This document shows, one piece after another, positions 1 to 10,314 of a stretch of DNA of 64,000 bases. The notes below the pieces were generated by a model, which saw nothing but the letters and a program-made list of their open reading frames with translations, was not told the DNA's origin and did not search any database. Every line of letters starts with the position of its first letter. The first letter of the stretch is position 1. A program made the position numbers and the translations under genes. The DNA is from Aselliscus stoliczkanus (taxonomy: Eukaryota > Chordata > Mammalia > Chiroptera > Hipposideridae). Location: the NCBI GenBank assembly GCA_033961575.1, contig CM066730.1, positions 155,213,523 through 155,277,522 on the forward strand, written 5' to 3'.

Positions 1-64
1 GAAGCCCACTTTTGGCCATAGGTTTAAACCAAGTTCTTCAAATCACCTTCAAAAACGACATTTT

Positions 65-198
65 GGGGCCTGGCCGAGTGGCGCGGTGGTTAAGCGCTGG
101 CTTGGGAAGCCAGTGGCCCCGGTTTGGGTCCCACATATGAGGGCCAGTGACACTGCCCTCAAAACCAACCAACCAAACAAACAAACAAACAAAACAAC
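65..198 (+). mobile_element. Short tRNA-derived SINE (head-only form)
   Basis: The copy starts at GGCCTGGCCGAGTGG, carries an A-box-like GTGGTTAAGCGC and a B box GGTTTGGGTCC, and ends at CAGTGACACTGCCCTC followed by an A-rich AAAC tail. This is the head-only form of the bat SINE seen throughout the window. Flanks ACATTTTGG and ACGTTTTGG suggest an imperfect target duplication. It is a retroposed copy and not a tRNA gene. Confidence 0.85.
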
Positions 199-1102
199 GT
201 TTTGGTTTCCATTGTATCCTAGGTCTTATATGTTGGTTGGTTCCAAATCAACTTATGGAAAGGTAGAAAAGGATGGAATTCATGATCATTCCAAAAAATC
301 TAACCAGAAAATGATTAGTCAATTATGAATGGATGAAGGTTAGTGTTGGATTTTTCAGTCCTTCTGTTTTCTTGCTTTCTTATGATTTAAAAAAAAAAAA
401 GCTGACTGAATTCCAGAGCTCTGTGAAAAGGCCTGTGTTTTGTTTATGTTTGAATTCTTGTGCCTATTATAGTTCCTGGTCCATGGTATATCCATAAGTG
501 TTTGTGGAATAAATAAAGTCCACTGTTGGCTCAGGAAACCAGGTCAGGACAATGGACATAGAACAATGGCCTGAGAAATCTGACACCTGGGCTTTGGGGA
601 CTTGGCAAGAGGCTAGGACAGCAGCTCTTACAAATGTTCTATGTGCAAGGACCCATGGGGGCCCAACTCACCAACAGGCTCTGATGACTGGTCTGGCCCT
701 AAACTCAGGTCTATCTTGGGGGTCAGTGTCGGGGAGGGCTCCTTATCAAGTAGAAGGAAACCTTGGCTGGGGAGTCTTGCTCTAGTCTTGTCTTCTCTGG
801 AGCCTGAGAGCAGCATTCTCCGCACCTGGGCACTGTCTAATGGGTCATGTGAATCCCAGAACTCTGTTTAAGTCAAAGACTCAATTCCTGAAGAAATCGA
901 AAAATTCTGTATGTGTCTGTAATTGTGTGAATGCATCTATACACATTCTGTGCACATAAAGATGTGCATATGCAAACATTATGTGTCAGCATGTTTTCTC
1001 ATCCTTCTTTGAAGCCCAAGCTTGTGGTCTTCTCTTTTCTTCAAGGTAGTGTACAGTGTAGCAGTTTGTGCCTAGGATATGATTGTCTGGATTCAGTTCC
1101 CA
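199..1102. other. Mostly unique non-coding DNA
   Basis: No gene or clear family is visible. Around 470-520 there is an old LINE/MIR-like end (TGTTTGTGGAATAAATAAAG). Open frames here are short and overlap one another on both strands, as expected by chance. Confidence 0.5.

Positions 1103-1157
<55 letters not shown>
1103..1157. repeat. (AC)n microsatellite
   Basis: About 27 uninterrupted AC units, followed after a short gap by a second small CA run near 1168-1176. Purity over more than 50 bp suggests length polymorphism. The Thr-His and Val-Cys open frames across it are artefacts. Confidence 0.95.
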
Positions 1158-1159
<2 letters not shown>

Positions 1160-1428
1160 CCTCAGCCACACACACACTCTGGGGTTTTAAATGCAACCTC
1201 ATAGGAGTAAATTAACTGTCCTTCACTGGCTTGGGCCTTTGCCTCTCATTTTAGGATCCCCCGCCTCTCGATCATCCGGATTATTTCTGGATGCCTAACG
1301 TGCTCCAGGACGACTCTGCTCACTTGGATGTAGTGTCCACCTATTTCTTTCTTCTCTGATGTCCCTGCTAATGAGATTGTTAATTGAAGCTGTTTGAGCC
1401 TAGAACAGAGTGCCTGACACATAATGGC

Positions 1429-1895
1429 TGTATTAGGGTTCTTCAGAGAAACAGGACCAATAGGGTGAATAAAAACAGATTGATTATAAGGAATTACCCA
1501 CTATGAAGGAAGCTGAGAAGTCCCAGATCTTCAGTTGGCAAGCTGGACACCCAGGAGAGTCCGTGGTGTAAGTTTCAGCCTGAGTCCTTTGGCCTGAGAA
1601 CTAGGAGATCCAATGGTATTAGTTCTCGTCTGAGGGCAGAAGCCCAGTATTCCTGCTCCAACAGTCAGGCAGGAGAAGTTCCCTCTTACTCAGCCTTTTT
1701 GTTCTATTCAGGTCCTCGAGTAATCGGGTAAGGCCCACCTATGTTAGGAAGGGCAATCTGCCTTGCTCTGTCTACCCATGCAAACATGGATCTAATCCAA
1801 AAATGCTCTCACAGATACACCCAGCATAATGTTGGACCAAGGGTCTGGGCAACCCATGGCCCATTCAAGTTGACACAAAATCAACCATCATAACA
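1429..1895 (-). mobile_element. LTR-like mammalian repeat, antisense
   Basis: The block opens TGTATTAGGGTTCTTCAGAG and closes ATCAACCATCATAACA, giving TG...CA ends. I recognise it as a common mammalian LTR-type repeat whose sense strand begins near a GTTGATTTT...GTCAACTTG block. A second copy lies at 47018-47249 and shares the GCCTTTTTGT, GGCCCACCTAT and CTCACAGA blocks. The family name is not assigned. Confidence 0.65.
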
Positions 1896-2680
1896 GGTAA
1901 TCAGTAAATATCATTTAATTGATTGACTAGTTAATTTATTAATGAGCAAAAATGTTATTGCTGCAAGGTCGCTTATAGATGCAGGCTCCTGTTGATGGTC
2001 CTGGGCCAGCCTCACACCACGCAGACGCTGCCCTGATAAAGTGAGGGGACTATTTCTCCCCACAATCCCGTGGCACATATCAGTGTGCAGCCAGCTGCAC
2101 TGTTTGGGATGCGCCCTACAAGGGCCGCCCTAGGCTCCCATCGTCTCACTGAGGTTCTCTCTGCCAACCACATTTCAGCTTCTTTCTGCTGCCCGTCCCT
2201 CTAGGTCTGAGACCTGCATGGATGAAGGCTGGCTGGGCACACATCTACAAGCCTGGTCCAGAGAAACTGTTCTCCCTAATCCCCTCCCAATTAGGGTGCA
2301 CATTCCCCATATCGTGTAAAACCCTCCTCCTTATTAGACCCCCTATTCCAGGATTCTGTAACGAGCATTTGCAACATTAGACTGTGCTAAACTCCAAGCT
2401 TTCCATAGATACACATGGAACATATGAATCCAGTGCCAGCAGGGCCTTCAGCAGCCAGATCATTTTGCCTGGTATTTCTCTACACATTTGCTTCCATGCA
2501 CTGCAAGGTGTTTACGGGCTCATTGTCACACCTTGTGTGGGCAGAGCGATGGCCCTTACTGAGCACTTTGTTCTCGTCATCTCTGGAGGTCGCTGCCAGT
2601 GAACGAGCTGTCTCTGTTTGTCTCCACTGGACCAAGGCCTGGCTATTCGTGGTGACTGGCTTGGTGACTCTCATTGGAAA
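1896..2680. other. Unassigned non-coding DNA
   Basis: No recognisable gene or repeat boundary. Composition is balanced and the few open frames are under 112 codons. It may include an old LTR fragment (2250-2370), which I cannot assign. Confidence 0.4.
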
Positions 2681-2681
2681 G

Positions 2682-3049
2682 CGGATGTTTGTATGTCCCC
2701 CGCCCACCCCACCCCCACAGCAAGCTCATATGTTGAAACCTAATCCTTAATGTGATGGTATTTGGGGCCTTTGGGAGGTGATCAGGTCATGAGGGTGGGG
2801 CCCTCACGAATGGGATTAGTGCCCTGAGAAAAGAGACCCCAGGGAACTCCCCCTGACTCTTCTATCATGTGAGGACACTGAAAAAGATAGCTGTCTATGA
2901 AAAAAGAAATGGTCTCTCACCAGACCCAAAATCTGCTAGTGCCTTGATCTTGGACTTCCTGGCCTCCAGAAGTGTCAGAAATGAATTTCTGTTGTCTATA
3001 AGCCACCCGGTCTGGTATTTTTGTTATAACAGCCTGAACAGACTAAAAG
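2682..3049 (+). mobile_element. MaLR-type LTR (MLT1/MST class)
   Basis: Diagnostic blocks appear in the right order: CTCATATGTTGAAACCTAAT, GTGATGGTATTTGG, GGGGCCTTTGGGAGGTGAT, a GAGAC..CCCAG block, CCTTGATCTTGGACTTCC, then TTTCTGTTGTCTATAAGCC and the 3' end. This is an ERVL-MaLR LTR in sense orientation. No internal region follows, so it is a solo LTR. Confidence 0.85.
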
Positions 3050-3235
3050 TGGGGTTTTCCTCAGAAGGGCCTGCCGGCTTGTGGCAGAATGAGGGGGGCT
3101 CCAGGCCTCCTGGAGATTCTTTACTCTCTCTGTGCCTCAAGGCTTGAATTTACAATATCTTTACCATGTGCTAAGTCTTTGAACCTTTTTTTACACCTGT
3201 CCAGGGTAGGGATGCTAAATAGCCCTGGCAATAAT

Positions 3236-3359
3236 AGTAATAGTACCACTATGATAATAATTATTACACATACCATTTATAGAGTACTTCTATATGCTAA
3301 GCACTTTACATGGACTATTTCATTTAGTCCTCTCAAGAATTCTATAACGTAGATGCTTT
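3236..3359 (-). mobile_element. MIR, antisense, first part
   Basis: Reads TGCTAAGCACTTTACATGGA...TTTAGTCCTCTCAAGAATTC, the reverse complement of the MIR 3' half. It is interrupted at GTAGATGCTTT by the L1 at 3360-3715 and resumes at 3716. Confidence 0.8.
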
Positions 3360-3715
3360 GATTAAAAATTTAAAAAAAAATTTTTCAATTATAGTTGACA
3401 TTCAATATTATTTTATATTAGTGTCAGGTGTATAGCACGGTGGTTATATATTTATATAATTTATGAAGGATCCCCTGATTAGTCTAGTACCCACTTGGCA
3501 TTATACATAGTTATTACCATATTATTGACTACATTCCCTATGCTGTATTTTACATCCCTCATGACCATTTTGTAACTACCAATTTGTACTTCTTAATCCC
3601 TTCACCTTTTTCACTCATCCCCCCAACCCCTGCACCCCTCTGTTCATTGCAGCATTACTTACAATAGCCAAGATATGGAAGCAACCTATCAATAGACAAT
3701 TGGGTAAAGAAGAGG
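3360..3715 (-). mobile_element. 5'-inverted L1 insertion
   Basis: From about 3368 to 3640 the minus strand reads the 3' UTR end of a Laurasiatherian-type L1 (recognisable plus-strand blocks: CAATTATAGTTGACATTCAA, AGTCTAGTACCCACTTGGCA, ATTATTGACTACATTCCCTA). From 3641 to 3715 the sequence switches to the plus-strand version of a more upstream L1 part (CATTGCAGCATTACTTACAA). Both sides carry the 11-bp duplication GTAGATGCTTT (3349-3359 and 3716-3726). This is the pattern of an L1 insertion with a twin-priming inversion inside an older MIR. Confidence 0.8.
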
Positions 3716-3846
3716 TAGATGCTTTTATTATTCCTATTTTATAGACAAGGAAGCTAATGCACATACGGGCTAAGTAACAGTTAAGTGGTGATTCAAATCC
3801 ATGTAGTCTAACTCCAAGGCTTGAGGATTTAAATACTGTATTGGCG
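3716..3846 (-). mobile_element. MIR, antisense, second part
   Basis: Continues the MIR broken at 3359: GTAGATGCTTTTATTATTCC, then an antisense core and a B box in reverse (GATTCAAATCC). Joined across the L1, the two parts read as one MIR. Confidence 0.75.
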
Positions 3847-3847
3847 T

Positions 3848-3947
3848 GGGCCGGCCAAGTGGCGCGGTGGTTGGGCACTGGCTTGGGAAGCTAGCAGCCC
3901 CGATTCGGGTCCCATATATGAGAGCCGGTGAAAATTAAAAAAAAAAG
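3848..3947 (+). mobile_element. Short SINE (head-only form)
   Basis: GGGCCGGCCAAGTGGCGCGG head with B box GATTCGGGTCC and a decayed end (ATGAGAGCCGGTG) followed by A-rich tail. First of three same-strand SINEs placed almost head to tail. Confidence 0.85.
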
Positions 3948-3960
3948 AATATCAAATTTG

Positions 3961-4108
3961 GGCCAGCCGAGTGGCTCAGTTGGTTAAGAGCTCACTCAAG
4001 AGTGCGAACTGAGCTCTGAGCAACAGCAGTTCGATGCCAGCCCGAGCTGAGCTGCCATTGAGCTGCCAACAGGTGGCAGGATGGCTCAGCTTAAAAAAAA
4101 AACAAAGC
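3961..4108 (+). mobile_element. SINE, monomer ending in a second A box
   Basis: Head GGCCAGCCGAGTGGCTCAGT, B box AGTTCGATGCC, then AACAGGTGGCAGGATGGCTC and a poly(A) tail directly after the AGC that follows. The copy at 50944 stops at the same place. In the longer dimeric copies this end point is the beginning of the second tRNA-like head. Confidence 0.85.
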
Positions 4109-4222
4109 AGGGCTGGCTGAATGGCTCGGTGGTTGAGCGCTGGCTTGGGAGGCCAGCGGCCCCAGTTTGGGTCCCACATATGAGGGCCAGTGACACTGCC
4201 CTCATTAAAAAAAAAAAAACCC
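4109..4222 (+). mobile_element. Short SINE (head-only form)
   Basis: Starts GGCTGGCTGAATGGCTCGG, B box AGTTTGGGTCC, ends CAGTGACACTGCCCTC plus A tail. Third member of the 3848-4222 SINE cluster. Confidence 0.85.
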
Positions 4223-5084
4223 TCTAAAAACAATACATACATAAATACCTTATTGGCTTCTCTCTCTCTCCTCTCTCTTCCCCCTGCCCCACCTCTTAGT
4301 TCCAGGTTTGCTGTTTTAGAGAAGGCCTAGTCTTCTCATTCTTTCCCGTGATGGGCCTTCAGAGTTTTGCAAACAGCAGTCATGTCCCCTGAACTATGTA
4401 CTTTTCCATTCTTAGGAGCCTCAGTGCAGACCCTTCCTTACTCTTCCTATGACTTGGCTTCCAACCCCTTCCCCATCAAGCTTGCTGCTCTCCTCAAGAG
4501 GGTCTCAGCTGGTTGTGTCCCCTTTGAAGAGTTCAGAAATGAGCATAGGCTCAGGTGACAGATAAGAAAACAGGACTCTCATGTTCCTTATTTGGGCCAC
4601 CAGGAAACTTGTGTTAATACAGCCCAAGAGCATCCGGGAACCCACGTCTAGAATGTTGACACATCCTTAGCTCCATGTCAGTAAAATCCTCACTGGGAAT
4701 TTTCTCATTGGCTATAGCTGCTAAGTGTCTCCTTCCCTGTCTTGTACTTGAGCAATTATCTTTTTGAACCTGAGAGCTAGACCTGACAATCATTGTCTAT
4801 TAAGAATCTTAAGCAATGACAGTCTCACTAGGGGTTATACTCAGGAATCAGAGCAAGGCTTTCCTGTCTGGAAGTGACTGGTAGTTTTGTACCAGCCTCG
4901 GCTGGGAAAGTCATTGGCATTGTCAATCTTGCAAAGCAGAGATGCAAAGGAAAATGATGAGATCTGAAGTCAGGAGACCTGGGTTCTAGTCCCAGGTGTG
5001 AACCTGCTAAACTAGCTGAACGATGTTTGGCCAGGGGCATCATCTCTCACTGGCACATACCATCATTAACAGGTTAAATTTAGC
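4223..5084. other. Unassigned DNA with a possible old CR1/L3 fragment
   Basis: A short CT-rich stretch near 4260, then 4365-4535 resembles the 3' part of ancient CR1/L3 LINEs (CATGTCCCC..., CCTATGACTTGGCTTCCAAC). The remainder shows nothing I can name. Confidence 0.35.
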
Positions 5085-5310
5085 AGTGTCTGGAGAGGCA
5101 CAGACCTTACAGCCCAAGTTCTGGGTTTGAATCCTAGTTCGGTACTAATAAGCTGTGTAATGCCAGGCAGGTTACATAATCTCTCTGACTCAGTTTTCCC
5201 ATCTACAGAGTGGGACACCAGTAGCACCTACTTTAAGAGTTGCTTTGAGGATCAGCAGAGTTAATAAATGTAAAGCACCAAGAACATGATCTGGTATGTA
5301 GGACAAGAGA
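5085..5310 (+). mobile_element. MIR, sense
   Basis: B-box region GGGTTTGAATCC, MIR core (GCTGTGTAATGCCAGGCAGG, CTCAGTTTTCCCATCTACAG) and 3' end (GTTAATAAATGTAAAGCACC) occur in consensus order. Confidence 0.85.
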
Positions 5311-5502
5311 TTAAATGACCACTTACATTTATTATTTTACAATAATAATAATATAATAATTGTGCAAGGTAAGAATATAGTGAGAGTAAACTCTGACTTT
5401 TTTGTTGATTTACTTGTTTATTTTTTTTTAATTAAATAACTCATTATTTGTATAATAGGACATGTGACAAAACAAATAACCAGAGAACAGGAGTCAAAAT
5501 CT

Positions 5503-5628
5503 TTTTTTTCTTTTTTTTTTTTTTTTTTTTTTTGAGGGCAGTGTCACTGGCCCTCATATGTGGGACCTGAACCGGGGCCGCTGCCTTCCTAAGCCAGCGC
5601 TTAAACACCGTGCCACTCGGCCGGCCCT
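5503..5628 (-). mobile_element. Short SINE (head-only form)
   Basis: Poly(T), then GAGGGCAGTGTCACTGGCCC, reversed B box GGACCTGAACC and terminal CCACTCGGCCGGCCC. Flanking AGGAGTCAAAATC and AGAAGTCAAGTTC give an imperfect target duplication. Confidence 0.9.
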
Positions 5629-5925
5629 AGAAGTCAAGTTCTTGAGGTTGTACTTACAAAAACAAAAAATGAGTTAGAAGCATATGTGATTGATCAGAAT
5701 CCGTTTTGCTTTGTTTTTCTGGCATACACTCCTCCCTGACTAGCTAAGATTTGCTGGACTGTCCAAGGAAGCCTGTTGCTTACAGGATGCACACCAACTT
5801 CTGGGCAACACAGTAACTCGTCATTAATTATTACGGCAGTGGGATTTTAAAAGGTCATTGTAAAAAGCCCTTTCAGCATAAAATTTACTATTCTGAAGAT
5901 TTTAGATCTTCCACTGTTTAAATGC
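5629..5925. other. Unassigned non-coding DNA
   Basis: No gene, RNA or repeat family is recognised. Confidence 0.4.
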
Positions 5926-6825
5926 TTCCAGTTTTAGACTCACAGATAAAATCTTTTACCATGTCTACATGTATGTATAGCATATACAATACCTATATCT
6001 TTTTCTTTGTAAACTGCTTTATAACTAAGCAGTGTATTGTTCATTTTTAAAATATAGCTATATTGTCTTTATAAATAACTGCATGGTACTTCATTATATG
6101 GACTTCCCACAATTTATTTAATGAATCACTTACTGTTGCATATTTCCAATTTTTATTATTATTTTTTATAATAATAATTTCCAATTATTATTATAAAAAA
6201 ATATTGCAACAAATACCCTTGAGCATGTAACTTTGCCTGCTCTTTGAATTATTTCCTTAGATAAAATTCTAAGAAGAGAAGTGGGTGAACCAAATAGTAT
6301 GCATATTTTAAGAATTGTGATATTTATTGCTAAATTGTCCCCGAGAGAGGTGGTACCAATTTCCACTTAACACAGCAGGGCAGGAGAGTGAGTTTTTATA
6401 CACCCTCTCCAACCCTTAATATTATCATCCCTTCTATTCTTTGCCCCTCTGACAGGTAAGCATCAAAGTATCACATTGTTGGTATAAATTTATGTTTATT
6501 ACCATTTCTCTTTCTTCTGCTTTAAGAAATGCCTGCTCATGTCCTTAGCTTATATCTTTTCTACAGAGGTACTACTTATTTTTCTCATTAATTTATACAA
6601 ATGTATGGATACATGCTTCTTAATTGTCAAATGGGTTGCAAATCTATTTTCTGCTTTGTTGCATATTCTTTAATTGTATTTATATTGTGCTTTGGAGAAT
6701 TTAAATTCTTTTAAAGAATTTTATTAGCCAAATTTATACTTTTTCTTCATTTATGAATTTTTGGGTAGTTTTGTCATATTTACTTGGTGAATGCATAAGA
6801 AGTTTAGGATAATTGTAAGCTCCAT
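5926..6825 (+). mobile_element. Old L1-derived AT-rich stretch
   Basis: The order of blocks (TATTGTCTTTATAAATAACTGCATGGTACTTC, CAATTTATTTAATGAATCAC, TTGCATATTTCCAATT, ATTGCAACAAATACCCTTG, TTATTTCCTTAGATAAAATT) matches a widespread mammalian L1/HAL1-type non-coding region, though it is decayed. A hairpin-forming addition interrupts it at 6144-6202. Confidence 0.5.
6161..6202. repeat. AT-rich inverted repeat with a 3-nt loop
   Basis: A left arm at 6161-6179 and a right arm at 6183-6202 are reverse complements, apart from one extra A in the right-hand A run, around the loop TCC. The motif TTTCCAATT occurs both before and at the hairpin (6144-6152 and 6178-6186 region), as if part of the host L1 had been copied in inverted form. 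Confidence 0.85.
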
Positions 6826-6854
6826 CAACTCAATTTCTCCCAACCACCTTATAC

Positions 6855-7440
6855 ATTAGTTAGGATGTTCTCATTTGCAAGTAAGTACACTAACTTAAAC
6901 ATTAAAGAGGACCCCTTGACTCACATAAACGAGAAACTGAGAGGTAGGTTGTGTAAGTTTCAGGCATGGCTTTTCTGGCTCTGGCTGTGCCTCTGCTTCT
7001 CAGCTCTTCCCTCACCTCTGTGCTCTTCCATGTGTTGGCTCCCTTCTCAGGCTGGCTTTCTTGCTCACCACCAACGGAAACCAGGGCCTCATGCTTTCTC
7101 ACCTACATTCACAAGGGAAAATAGAATGACTCTTCCTGCAATGATCAGACGAGAGTCCAGAGCTTCACTCTGATGCCATCGCCTGAATCAGTCAATGCAC
7201 AGTGTGTATGCCATGTGCCTATTGGCTTAAGTCTGGTTTGTGAACCAATCACCAAGAAAGGGAATGAGGTAATCCAGACTGGGTTAGACCAATCACCCCT
7301 GAAGCCAAGGGTGGAGTCAAATCACATGCTATTTCACAATGGATGGTGGGTGGGCTGGACGTTGGAGTGATAACTTAGCTTGGCTCTACGCCCTGGGTGG
7401 GGATTGAGTATGAAGGAGGATATGGGTTTTGACTTCAGGG
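6855..7440. mobile_element. Probable ancient interspersed repeat
   Basis: The block order (AACATTAAAGAGG, GGTAGGTTGTGTAAGTTTCAGG, TCTCAGCTCTTCCCTCACC, then two GAACCAATCACC/GACCAATCACCC motifs and TCACATG) recalls a common mammalian repeat. The family is not certain and divergence is high. Its CCAATCAC motifs resemble the unit of the minisatellite at 13668. Confidence 0.45.
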
Positions 7441-7879
7441 GAAATAATCCCAACCTCAGTAAGTGTTGTCAGGAAGAGACCATGACCTTGTGTATGGGAA
7501 GCTCTGAACATGGTGTCTGACCCAGGGCAAGAGCTTAAAAATGGTAGCTACCAACCTTTTTGTTCCTAGCCTGTAAGCTACTTGGTGGCAGGTATTGAGT
7601 GAATCTTTGAGTCCTCTGTGCTCAGCCAAGTGCCCGGCATGGAGTACGTCCCTGGAAAATGTATGTTGGATGAACGGGTCAACAGCTGCGACCTTTCTCT
7701 TCCTCAGGAGGGCACTGTGAGAAATAAAACCCTCTCCTCGGACAATTTGGCCCTCATGCTGTTTCAGAGCTGTTTCCTTCATGGTTCTTGGTCCTTGAAG
7801 CGTCCAGAAAAAAAACAAAAAACTAAGCCTTTGGCCACAGGTAGAGTACTGTATAGGAAATGGGTGTGATAACAATATC
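7441..7879. other. Unassigned DNA, short LINE/MIR-like end
   Basis: A short LINE/MIR-like 3' end at about 7610-7690 (GTGCCCGGCATGGAGTACG). A minus-strand open frame of 139 codons (7456-7875) shows no recognisable protein and has overlapping frames on the other strand. Confidence 0.4.
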
Positions 7880-8178
7880 TACTCGTGAAGTTCTTGTAAG
7901 GATGAAATGAGTTGATACATATAAAAGGCTTAGAACAGTAGCTGGCTCGCGGTGAGCCCGCAGTAAGCCTTTCATTACCAAGGGGCAATGATAGTTAAGG
8001 ACACAGGCTCTGGAGCCAGTCTGCCTGGGTTCAGATCTCAGATCTGCCACTTACTAGCCATGAGAATTTGGGTGAATCACTTAATCCCCTTGTGCCTTGT
8101 TTTTTGTGTTTTTTAATCCTTAAAATGAGGATAATGAAAATAGGATCTCTCTCATAGAGCTGTGAGAATTAAAGTGAA
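7880..8178 (+). mobile_element. Two MIR fragments, sense
   Basis: A 3' MIR end (GGATGAAATGAGTTGATACA, 7880-7970) is followed by a nearly complete MIR (7986-8178) with AGGCTCTGGAGCCAGTCTGC, a B-box region and core, and a TTGTTTTTTGTGTTTTTTAA expansion in the core. Confidence 0.8.
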
Positions 8179-8905
8179 GATACCTGAAGCAGCCCAACCT
8201 TGAAAGTGTCCGCCCCAAGAATTAAAATGCCTCTGATAACTGAAGCTTGTTGAGTGAAGGAGAGTTTTCGTATGCTCAGGGCTTGGGGGACCAAGAGGGC
8301 TGGATGACCCCCACTTGCTCAGGGTTTCCAGGATGTGACTTGAGTTTTCGGATGTGATTCCCAATTTGCCACTGATGTCACTGGGACGGTCTCTCCTCTT
8401 AGTGTCTCGTTGGCCCGGTAGTAAAAGTAAGTGAAAGCCAAGGTTTCTGTCAGCAGACCAGCCTGTAGAGGCTGTGGCAGCGTTTCCTCCCGGGAAATCG
8501 GCTCTAACACAGGCTGGGAGTGAGCCAAGTCCTAATGCGGTGTCCTTTGAAGGCGCGCCCATCTCCACCATTTCAAATGCAATATGCTTATTGCTGGTCT
8601 GATTTTTATTGGGAAAAAGAAGTGGTGTACTTTCCAGGTCTCTGGGGTCTGAATTAAAATAAAGTCAGTACTTTAAAAAATCAAATCCAAATAGCAAGAC
8701 TTGGAAGCATGCTGTTAGGCAAGGGTATCACAGACCTCGGGAAGCTGCTTTCACACCAAGCCCTTAGACAAAGCCCCATGGTAATTGCATTTGGAGGTCC
8801 CAGAGGCATTGGTAATGGGGATCAGCTTTTCCCAGAGTCCTGCCTGCATCACAGAGCAGATCAATTACAAAAGCTTATGGAGCACCTTCCAAGTGCTGAG
8901 TCCCA
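8179..8905. other. Unassigned non-coding DNA
   Basis: No repeat family or exon is recognised. A 139-codon minus-strand frame (8152-8571) has no visible domain, signal peptide or splice context. Confidence 0.4.
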
Positions 8906-9075
8906 TGCCATATTATATGTACTGGTAAGATAGCTACTGTCTTCATTTCACAGATGAGGAAACTGAAGATCAGATTTTTTTAAAAAGCAAACAAACAAAA
9001 CTTTCCTATAGTTACACAGGTAGTAAGTAACAGAGGTGAGAGCTGATTCTAGGGATTTTTTTTTTTTTAACACCA
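8906..9075 (-). mobile_element. MIR, antisense
   Basis: Contains CATTTCACAGATGAGGAAAC and GTTACACAGGTAGTAAGTAA, the reverse of the MIR core, with poly(A)/(T) expansions. Confidence 0.75.
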
Positions 9076-9096
9076 AATCTGTATGCTTTTCATTAG

Positions 9097-9364
9097 GACA
9101 GTGTTTTTCACATTGCTAAGGCCCAGTAGTGAGTCATGAAATCATTTTAATGGGTTGCAACCAGCATTCTCAAAAATAAATTAGAATGGAAAATATGACT
9201 GCATTGCATAGGTAAAGATAACTAGTGTTTAATGACATTTATGTGTATATATATATGTATATATATGTATATAACATGTATATTTATATGTTCTGGGTGA
9301 TGATGCAAAATATATTTCTTATTGTGGGTCACAGTCAAAAAATTTGAGAAAGCCACTGCTCTAG
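9097..9364. mobile_element. Probable hAT-type MITE with AT microsatellite
   Basis: Left end ACAGTGTTTTTCACATTG and right end TTTGAGAAAGCCACTGCT form imperfect inverted termini, and TGAGTCATGAAATC / GTGGGTCACAGTC recur inside, as in old Charlie-like MITEs. A (TA)n-rich stretch occupies 9240-9290. Confidence 0.55.
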
Positions 9365-9409
9365 AATATAATGCTTTCCAACTAGTAAGAGCTACCATTA
9401 CCAAGATAT

Positions 9410-9625
9410 TACTGTGTCTGGAATGTTTTACATCTATGGGCTTAATTAATTGTTACGACGACACGACGAAGTAGATGCTATCAATATCATCCGTGCTTAC
9501 AGATGAGAAGACTGAAGTTCAAAAAGATGAAAAATTATTTGTCCCAGGCCATAACGTGAATAACCAGCAGAGCTTGAATTTAAGCCTAGATTGTCTGGCT
9601 TTAGCATCTGTGTACTCAACCTCTG
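9410..9625 (-). mobile_element. MIR, antisense
   Basis: GGAATGTTTTACATCTATGG, GAAGTAGATGCTATCAATAT, CTTACAGATGAGAAGACTGA and CAGAGCTTGAATTTAAGCC align with the antisense MIR. A GACGACACGACGA insertion-like stretch lies at about 9457. Confidence 0.75.
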
Positions 9626-10085
9626 CTATGTTTCTGCTGGAGATGCCAGAAGGCCTCCTGACCACCAGCATGACACAGTCAAGTCAACAGGCCCTGGGAA
9701 ATCTGATGCCCGTTGGAGTAATTGGCTCTGTTACCATCTTCAGTCGTCTTAGTCTCTCACCTCTCTCTATTCTCATTAGCAAGTCAGGCTTGCAGACCTC
9801 TCTGTTGAATCTGTAGCTTCAAATTTCTCTCATCCTCCTATATTTTAGATTAATTAACCTCCTAATTATTTAGACATTCATTCACCAACTTGTGTGCAAT
9901 TCAAATCTATTACACTTCAGGGGATGTGTCTATATCGTGTGTATTCTGCTGCGAATCCCATGCGGTCAAAAGAGACACGGAGGGGGGAGATTTGTAGAAT
10001 CAATTTTTTAAAATTCCAATGCATTTCTGAGGCATCTGAAGTGTTGATGAGATAGCTGGGGTTCTTGGGTGCTTGACTTTTAAAT
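9626..10085. other. Unassigned non-coding DNA
   Basis: Nothing recognised. The interval 9895-10080 has no repeat signature and few long homopolymers. Confidence 0.4.
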
Positions 10086-10298
10086 TCACGTTTCTGAAAA
10101 GCAAGATACAAAATTGATTATACAGTATGATCTCAACTGTGTTAAAAATGTATATAGAAAGGATTGGGAGGAAGTGAACAGTGGTTGCCGCCGGGTGGTG
10201 GAGTGATGGGTGATTTTGATTTTCTCCTTCCGTTTCTTTTTAACCCCTCCAAATTCCCTGCAATTGAGAAAGAGTATGGCTTTAAAAATCCACTAAGT
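10086..10298. mobile_element. Probable ancient repeat (L1/HAL1-like)
   Basis: TACAGTATGATCTCAACTGT, GAACAGTGGTTGCCGCCGGG and TGGGTGATTTTGATTTTCTC match the block order of a widespread old mammalian repeat. The full-length SINE at 10315 inserted at its right end. Confidence 0.5.
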
Positions 10299-10314
10299 AA
10301 AACTCAATTTCCAG

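Noticed and set aside
986..1177. Cys/Val and Thr/His open frames across CA/GT microsatellites (also at 43860-44247 and 55487-55799)
   Set aside because: They are readings of simple repeats and occur on both strands.
7456..7875. 139-codon minus-strand frame, and the similar 139-codon frame at 8152-8571
   Set aside because: No recognisable domain or signal peptide. Other frames overlap on both strands, and the second runs into a MIR.
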